From positions 1 through 64,000 of the forward strand of contig JBMNRB010000004.1 of assembly GCA_050944435.1 (NCBI GenBank): DNA of 64,000 bases. The letters are read 5' to 3'. A model generated the notes under the pieces. It was not told the origin of the DNA. It was given only the letters and a program-made list of their open reading frames with translations, and ran no database searches. This document shows positions 59,208-64,000 of the stretch, piece after piece. How positions within the stretch are numbered: position 1 is the stretch's first letter; every line of letters starts with the position of its first letter. The DNA comes from Ruminococcus_G sp050944435. GTDB lineage: Bacteria; Bacillota; Clostridia; Lachnospirales; Lachnospiraceae. A program made the translations under genes and the position numbers.

Positions 59208-59683
59208 TCTTCTTCATCCTCTTCATAGTTTACATCACGAAGTTCCCCCTCCACATGTTCCACGTAGAGGACGCCGTCCAGGTGATCGCATTCATGACAG
59301 ATGGCGCGGGCCATCAGTCCCTCGCCCTCCACCGTCACAGGCTCCATCTTTTCATTGAACGCCTGCACTCTGGCATACATGGGACGGGTTACGGTTCCGG
59401 TCTTTCCCGGGACACTTAAACATCCCTCATCTCCGGTCTGTTCCCCCTTTGTCTCCACAATCTCCGGGTTCACCAGCACCACCGGTCCCTCTCCCACGTC
59501 GATTACAACGATTCTTTTCAAAATGCCCACCTGGGAAGCGGCAAGACCCACACCGTAATTCTCATACATGGTATCCAGCATATCCTGAATCAGTTCTTTT
59601 ATTCTCGGCGTCATCTCTTCCACCGGCCGGCAGGTCTTCGTCAGTATTTTATCTCCCATTTTTCTGATATTTCGTATTGCCAT
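59204..59683 (-). CDS. def: Peptide deformylase
   Basis: 159 residues. The three family motifs are all present: GVGLAASQVG (motif 1), EGCLSVPG (motif 2 with the metal Cys) and HECDHLDG (motif 3). It removes the formyl group from new proteins. The start is ATG 59683 with AGGAGG. It lies 19 bases after the priA stop and overlaps fmt by 4 bp. Confidence 0.97.
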   Translation of the reverse strand: MAIRNIRKMGDKILTKTCRPVEEMTPRIKELIQDMLDTMYENYGVGLAASQVGILKRIVVIDVGEGPVVLVNPEIVETKGEQTGDEGCLSVPGKTGTVTRPMYARVQAFNEKMEPVTVEGEGLMARAICHECDHLDGVLYVEHVEGELRDVNYEEDEEE

Positions 59684-59702
59684 CTCGTCTCCTCCTTTAT
59701 CT

Positions 59703-61925
59703 TTATCCCTGATAATCAAACTGTATGGATAACTTCTTATATCCTTTATTTACTTCTATATACCGCTCCATCTGCCTCTGCAGAGAAGACAGAAAATCCC
59801 GGCTGGGATGTTTCAGATACATCATCATCCGGTAACGGTCCTGGATTTTCGCTATAGCCGCTTTTGCAGGGCCGATAACCGTCAGTTTCTCATCCCGGCC
59901 GATGGTTTTTACATACTTTGCAAGAAAGTCCATGCCCACTGCCAGATGTTCGCCGTCCAGTCCGCTTCCCATCACAGTCAGCATACCGGACGCCGGCGGA
60001 TACCCCATCATTGTCCGGTAATTCATCTCTTCTTCGAAAAAAGCCGGGTAATCCTGACGGCATGCAGCCTGAATGCTGTAATGTTCCGGATGATAGGTTT
60101 GAATGACGGCTTCTCCCCGCCGTTCTCCCCTTCCGGCCCGTCCCACTGCCTGGACAAGAAGCTGGAAGGTTCTTTCCGAAGCCCGATAGTCTCCTGTATA
60201 CAAAGACATGTCCGCCGCCAGAATCCCCACCAGAGTCACCCCCGGAAAATCGTGGCCTTTAATGATCATCTGTGTTCCGATGAGAATATCGGCCTCTCCT
60301 GCGGCAAAAGCAGAAAGGATTCTGGAGTAATCCTCCTTTTTTCGCGTGGTATCCAGATCCATGCGCAGGATTCTGGCTTCCGGAAACATCTTTCCCGTCA
60401 GCTTTTCAATCTGTTCAGTTCCTGCTTTGAATCCTCCAATATAGCGGGAACCGCACTCCGGACAGACAGTCATCATCCTGGTAGAGTAACCGCAGTAATG
60501 ACAGGTGAGAATACCGCCCCCGTGCTGGGACAGAGATACGTCACAGTGGGGGCATTTAGCCACATAGCCGCAGCTACGGCAGGATACAAAACCGGCATAT
60601 CCTCTCCGGTTAAGAAACAGTATGGTCTGTTCCCCTCTGGAAAGACGGTCTCTCAGGCCTTCTTCCAGCGCCCGGCTGAACACTGAAAGATTTCCTGCTT
60701 TCAGTTCTTCCCTCATGTCCGCCGTATATACCCGGGGCAGTTTTCCGTTTCCGAAGCGATGTGTCAGCGTAAACAGACGCCATTTTCCCTGCAGACAGGA
60801 GTAATAAGATTCCATGGACGGCGTTGCCGAGCCCATCACCAGCAAAGCGCCCTCTATCCGGCATCTGGCAGCGGCCGTATCCCTGGCATGATACCGGGGA
60901 GTCCCCTCGCTTTTATAAGAAGATTCGTGTTCCTCATCCATCACAATCAGTCCCAGATTGGGAAAGGGCGTAAACAGCGCCGATCTGGGACCCACCATCA
61001 CCGATACCCGGCCTGTCCTGGCCCCCTCAAAAGCATCCCACCGTTCTCCCTGGGACATTCTGGAATGTATGACGGCGGCCCGATCCTGAAAACGATTCCG
61101 AAACTGATATACCGCCTGGTAAGTCAGGGCGATTTCCGGTATCAGGACTATGGCCTGCTTTCCCATTTTCAGCATCTGATCGATCAGTTCCATATAGACC
61201 CGGGTTTTCCCGCTGCCCGTTATCCCATAGATCAGACAGGGGCGGCCCTCATTCTTTCCCTCTTTCAGAATCTCCTCTGCAATCTGCTTCTGCTGCAAAG
61301 ATAACGGACTGTCCGAAGGTTTTTGAAATCCGGCCAAAGGCGGCATACGGTATACCTGCTCCTCTTCCACCCGGATCAGCCCCATCTCCCGGGCTTTATT
61401 CACTGCGGAGGATGTAAGGTTAAATTCCTGCAGCGCTTCCTGGTAATCCAGCGTATTCTTTCTGAGAAGGGCTGCCAGCAGCCTGGCCCGGGCGCTTCTG
61501 TGCTTTTTCTCACATTCCTCCAGAACTTTTTCCGCCTCTTCCGCAGATACATTGAGAACAATCCTTCTTTTTTTCTTTTCTTTAATTTTTTCTTTCATGG
61601 GGAGAACGGTCTTCAGCGCCTGCAGCATGGTGCAGCCATAAGTCTCCTTCATCCAAACCGCCAGAGTAATCAGCTTCGACTCCACCGTGACCGGTTCCTG
61701 GGGAACAGAAAGAATCTCTTTTATTTTCTCCTCTTCGATGTCTGCCTTATCAGTGATTTCCAGCACATAAGCTTTCACGCTGCGGTTTCCCCGGCCGAAG
61801 GGAACCGTCACCAGTGTCCCTGTTTTTACCCGGTCCGCCATCTCCTCTGGAATCCGGTATTGAAATACCCGATCCAGTTCACCGCTGGAAATATTCACAA
61901 TCACATCTGCATAGGCATTTTTCAT
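59703..61925 (-). CDS. priA: Primosomal replication restart helicase PriA
   Basis: 740 residues. An N-terminal 3'-DNA-binding domain and winged helix are followed by the helicase core with GITGSGKTRVYMELI (about 235), VMDEEHESSYK (motif II) and a zinc-binding region of four CxxC pairs (CRSCGYVAKCPHC ... CHYCGYSTRMMTVCPEC, about 450-500), then GTQMIIKGHDFPGVTLVGIL and QAVGRAGRG. It reloads the replisome at stalled forks. The start is ATG 61925, six bases after the murE stop. Confidence 0.96.
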   Translation of the reverse strand: MKNAYADVIVNISSGELDRVFQYRIPEEMADRVKTGTLVTVPFGRGNRSVKAYVLEITDKADIEEEKIKEILSVPQEPVTVESKLITLAVWMKETYGCTMLQALKTVLPMKEKIKEKKKRRIVLNVSAEEAEKVLEECEKKHRSARARLLAALLRKNTLDYQEALQEFNLTSSAVNKAREMGLIRVEEEQVYRMPPLAGFQKPSDSPLSLQQKQIAEEILKEGKNEGRPCLIYGITGSGKTRVYMELIDQMLKMGKQAIVLIPEIALTYQAVYQFRNRFQDRAAVIHSRMSQGERWDAFEGARTGRVSVMVGPRSALFTPFPNLGLIVMDEEHESSYKSEGTPRYHARDTAAARCRIEGALLVMGSATPSMESYYSCLQGKWRLFTLTHRFGNGKLPRVYTADMREELKAGNLSVFSRALEEGLRDRLSRGEQTILFLNRRGYAGFVSCRSCGYVAKCPHCDVSLSQHGGGILTCHYCGYSTRMMTVCPECGSRYIGGFKAGTEQIEKLTGKMFPEARILRMDLDTTRKKEDYSRILSAFAAGEADILIGTQMIIKGHDFPGVTLVGILAADMSLYTGDYRASERTFQLLVQAVGRAGRGERRGEAVIQTYHPEHYSIQAACRQDYPAFFEEEMNYRTMMGYPPASGMLTVMGSGLDGEHLAVGMDFLAKYVKTIGRDEKLTVIGPAKAAIAKIQDRYRMMMYLKHPSRDFLSSLQRQMERYIEVNKGYKKLSIQFDYQG

Positions 61926-61931
61926 TCCGTT

Positions 61932-63389
61932 CTATTTTCCTTCCAGAATATCCCGTATCAGGTCTCTTTCATCCATGGGATATTTTTTCCCTTTGATTTC
62001 CTGGTAATCCTCGTGCCCCTTCCCGGCCAGCACAATAATGTCCCCCGGCTCTCCATGGTGAATTGCATAGGCAATGGCTTCTTTGCGGTCGATGATCTCC
62101 ACAAATTTTCCTTTGGTTTTTTCCATCCCCTTTTTAATATCGTCGATGATATCCTGGGGTTCTTCAAATCTTGGGTTATCTGAAGTAATGATGGTAAGAT
62201 CAGCCAGTCTTCCTGAAACTTCTCCCATTTCATACCGCCGCAGCTTTGAACGGTTTCCGCCGCATCCAAAGAGACACACCAGACGGTGTGGATGATATTC
62301 TCTCAGCGTGCTCAACAGGCTCTCCAGGCTCATGGCGTTATGAGCATAGTCGATCATCAGAGTAAACTCATCGGACACTTTGATCATCTCTGTCCTTCCT
62401 TTTACTCTGGCTTTTTTCAACGCCTTTACAATATTCTCTTCACTCACATTGAAATGACGGCAGACGGCAATGGCGGTCAAAGAATTGTAAATACTGAACC
62501 TTCCCGGGATATCAATTTCCACCGGAAAATCCATCCGGCCTTTTACCTGGTAAGCCACGCCCAAATAGCCCGGACGTGAGACGAGATGGGCATTTTCCGC
62601 CCGAAGATCCGCGTCCTTGGAAAATCCGAAAGTTTCCAGACTGCAGGTATGCCCTTCGATTATCTGCTCCAGATGCTGATCATCTGCATTGACGATTCCA
62701 ATCCGGCACTGTTTCAGGAGGCGGCTTTTGCACTCCAGATATTCTTCGAAACTGGCATGCTCATTGGGACCGATATGATCCGGTTCGATGTTGGTAAAAA
62801 TGCCGATCTCAAAGGGAATCCCGGCTGTTCTGTCCAGTTTAAGTCCCTGGGAAGATACTTCCATCACGGCACAGTCGCATCCGGCGTCCAGCATTTTTCT
62901 GAAATAATGCTGAATGGTAAGAGATTCCGGCGTCGTATTGGCCGAGGGAATTACCTCATCGCCGATGATGGATTCTATGGTACCGATCAGCCCCACTTTA
63001 TGTCCGGCATTCTCCAGGATGGATTTCACCATATAAGTAGTGGTGGTTTTTCCCTTCGTCCCCGTTATTCCGATCACTTTCAGCTGTTCGGCAGGATACC
63101 CGTAAAAGGCGGCGGAAATCATCGCCATGGCGTACCGGGTGTCTGCCACCTGAATAACGGTCATATCCCGAGGCACCTTCACCGCTTCCTCCGCCACAAT
63201 AACCTTCGCCCCCTGTTTCACCACGGCGTCCACAAAGGTATGACCATCCACAACGGCGCCCCGAATGCAGATAAACAGAGAACCAGGGCCCGCCTTTCTG
63301 GAATCATTTACCACCTGATCGATTTCTGCGTCGGCGCTTCCATTTATGCACCGGTATTCCAGCCGTTCCAATAATTTCGTAAGTTTCAT
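61932..63389 (-). CDS. murE: UDP-MurNAc-tripeptide synthetase (meso-DAP type predicted)
   Basis: 485 residues. The Mur ligase P-loop is ITGTKGKTTTTYM (about 109-121), with NIEPDHIGPNEH, the carbamoylated Lys region and the DNPR motif in ITSDNPRFEEP (about 403), which in MurE marks meso-diaminopimelate specificity. It adds the third residue to UDP-MurNAc-L-Ala-D-Glu. The start is ATG 63389 with GGAGG. In most Firmicutes murE sits between spoVD and mraY; here it leads the priA-prkC operon, six bases before priA. Confidence 0.94.
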   Translation of the reverse strand: MKLTKLLERLEYRCINGSADAEIDQVVNDSRKAGPGSLFICIRGAVVDGHTFVDAVVKQGAKVIVAEEAVKVPRDMTVIQVADTRYAMAMISAAFYGYPAEQLKVIGITGTKGKTTTTYMVKSILENAGHKVGLIGTIESIIGDEVIPSANTTPESLTIQHYFRKMLDAGCDCAVMEVSSQGLKLDRTAGIPFEIGIFTNIEPDHIGPNEHASFEEYLECKSRLLKQCRIGIVNADDQHLEQIIEGHTCSLETFGFSKDADLRAENAHLVSRPGYLGVAYQVKGRMDFPVEIDIPGRFSIYNSLTAIAVCRHFNVSEENIVKALKKARVKGRTEMIKVSDEFTLMIDYAHNAMSLESLLSTLREYHPHRLVCLFGCGGNRSKLRRYEMGEVSGRLADLTIITSDNPRFEEPQDIIDDIKKGMEKTKGKFVEIIDRKEAIAYAIHHGEPGDIIVLAGKGHEDYQEIKGKKYPMDERDLIRDILEGK

Positions 63390-63428
63390 GGCTTTCCTCC
63401 GCTTTCCTGAACATTTTACACTTATCTT

Positions 63429-63457
63429 AGGATATCATACTCACCGGAGCTTTTCAA
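63429..63457 (-). promoter_or_regulatory. Promoter of the murE-thiN operon
   Basis: TTGAAA (63452-63457), 17-bp spacer, TATCCT (63429-63434) on the minus strand, about 40 bases upstream of murE. Confidence 0.6.
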
Positions 63458-63464
63458 GGAATCA

Positions 63465-63498
63465 AAGAAAAGCACCCCCTTTTGGGAATGCTTTTCTT
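63465..63498 (-). terminator. Intrinsic terminator of the carbamate kinase gene
   Basis: Stem AAGAAAAGCA/TGCTTTTCTT (63465-63474 and 63489-63498) with inner CCC/GGG pairs, T-rich on its 3' side in the minus direction. It sits 28 bases after the arcC stop codon. Confidence 0.75.
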
Positions 63499-63525
63499 CT
63501 GTAACGCTAAGGGTAATCTCTGGTT

Positions 63526-64000
63526 TCAGCTCCGGATAACGGTGCCGGTTTTTCCAAGAAAACCGTCTTTCGCTTTATCAATGGAAGTAATCACTGCCCG
63601 TCTGCCCTCTTTCTTCTCCACGAATTCCACAGAGGCCTCTATCTTCGGCAGCATGGTATTCTTTTCGAATTCCTCATTTTCCATATACATTCTGGCTTCT
63701 GAAAGGGAAATTTCCCCCAGGTCTTTCTCCCCTTCTCTCTGATAATTCACTGATACGTATTCCACGCTGGTCAGAATCAGCAGATCATCTGCGTCCAGTT
63801 CCTCCGCCAGACGGCCGCTGGCATAATCCTTTTCAATGACGGCGCTGGCTCCCTGGAGACGGGTATGCTGCTGCAGAACAGGTATTCCTCCTCCGCCGCA
63901 GGCAATGACGATATGTCCAGCATCCGACAGGGCTTTGATGGAATCCAGTTCAATGATCTCCTGAGGTTTGGGAGCCGCCACGATTCTGCGGTATCCTTTT
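63526..64000 (-). CDS. arcC: Carbamate kinase, C-terminal part (cut by the window edge)
   Basis: 158 residues visible; the 5' end lies beyond 64000, where the frame stays open. It has GYRRIVAAPKP, IVIACGGGGIPV, VIEKDYASGRLAEELDADDLLILTSVEYV and the C-terminal EASVEFVEKKEGRRAVITSIDKA with GKTGTVI, which match carbamate kinase. It makes ATP from carbamoyl phosphate in arginine deiminase or related degradation pathways. Whether arcA/arcB follow upstream cannot be seen. Confidence 0.93.
   Translation of the reverse strand, partial: KGYRRIVAAPKPQEIIELDSIKALSDAGHIVIACGGGGIPVLQQHTRLQGASAVIEKDYASGRLAEELDADDLLILTSVEYVSVNYQREGEKDLGEISLSEARMYMENEEFEKNTMLPKIEASVEFVEKKEGRRAVITSIDKAKDGFLGKTGTVIRS

Noticed and set aside
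1..64000. Search for CRISPR arrays, transposases, integrases, phage genes, rRNA and replication origin features
   Set aside because: No direct repeat arrays, mobile-element proteins, rRNA sequence or DnaA-box clusters were noticed; all gene order looks chromosomal and conserved.

Overview
The window is a densely packed chromosomal segment from a spore-forming, anaerobic, low-to-mid GC Firmicute, most likely a Lachnospiraceae (Blautia-like) gut clostridium. The evidence is the presence of sigG, spoIIGA-sigE, a ymxH-type gene and SpoVD/SpoVE-like proteins, a stand-alone Ni-Fe CO dehydrogenase (cooS), a DUF5688 protein, strong AGGAGG ribosome binding sites and frequent TTG/GTG starts. I see no transposase, integrase, phage gene, CRISPR array or rRNA. 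Almost everything is on the minus strand; the plus-strand islands are ymxH, a TDT-family transporter, and aroE-T-box-ilvB-ilvN.

Layout, low to high coordinates. 1-6.5 kb: an SH3-domain membrane protein, tRNA-Arg(CCG), a DUF5688 protein, efp, the overlapping set citrate synthase-yqeG-aroK, and a LysR regulator. 6.5-14.1 kb: a single operon headed by a cobalamin riboswitch and intrinsic terminator, encoding a Nik/Opp-type ABC importer (five genes), an aspartoacylase-like protein that seems to have lost an internal segment, a MATE exporter and possibly the LysR gene. 14.2-18.1 kb: a DUF134 regulator with a NifX-like His-rich protein, then a three-gene ABC importer (TrpXYZ-like). 18.1-28.9 kb: nrdR; sigG-yaaA-DUF368; cooS facing a TDT transporter; spoIIGA-sigE behind a Spo0A-type promoter; aroD; and an ECF sigma/DUF4179 anti-sigma pair. 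29-34.8 kb: aroE, ilvBN under a T-box, a TSUP permease, and a rubredoxin-glutamate synthase fusion. 34.9-48.5 kb: the division and cell wall (dcw) cluster mraZ-rsmH-ftsL-pbpB-spoVD-mraY-murD-spoVE-murA-ftsQ-ftsZ, lacking murE, murF, murC and murG. 48.6-50.7 kb: lgt and ychF. 50.7-63.4 kb: an eleven-gene operon murE-priA-def-fmt-rsmB-rlmN-prpC-prkC-rsgA-rpe-thiN. The right edge cuts a carbamate kinase gene.

The genes cover peptidoglycan precursor synthesis, septation and its Ser/Thr kinase control, translation maturation and ribosome modification, the shikimate and branched-chain amino acid pathways, and early sporulation control. The most unusual points are regulatory: (i) a B12 riboswitch on a Nik/Opp-type importer with a MATE exporter; (ii) an 18-bp inverted repeat that would hide the spoIIGA ribosome binding site only in read-through transcripts, next to a Spo0A-like promoter with a 21-bp spacer; (iii) a sigma-E-like promoter and a terminator between pbpB and spoVD; (iv) five 10-bp repeats upstream of mraZ that look like the MraZ operator; and (v) long acidic tails on both FtsQ and the division PBP. 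Promoter, riboswitch and start-site calls were made by eye, and functional names rest on recognisable motifs, not database searches.
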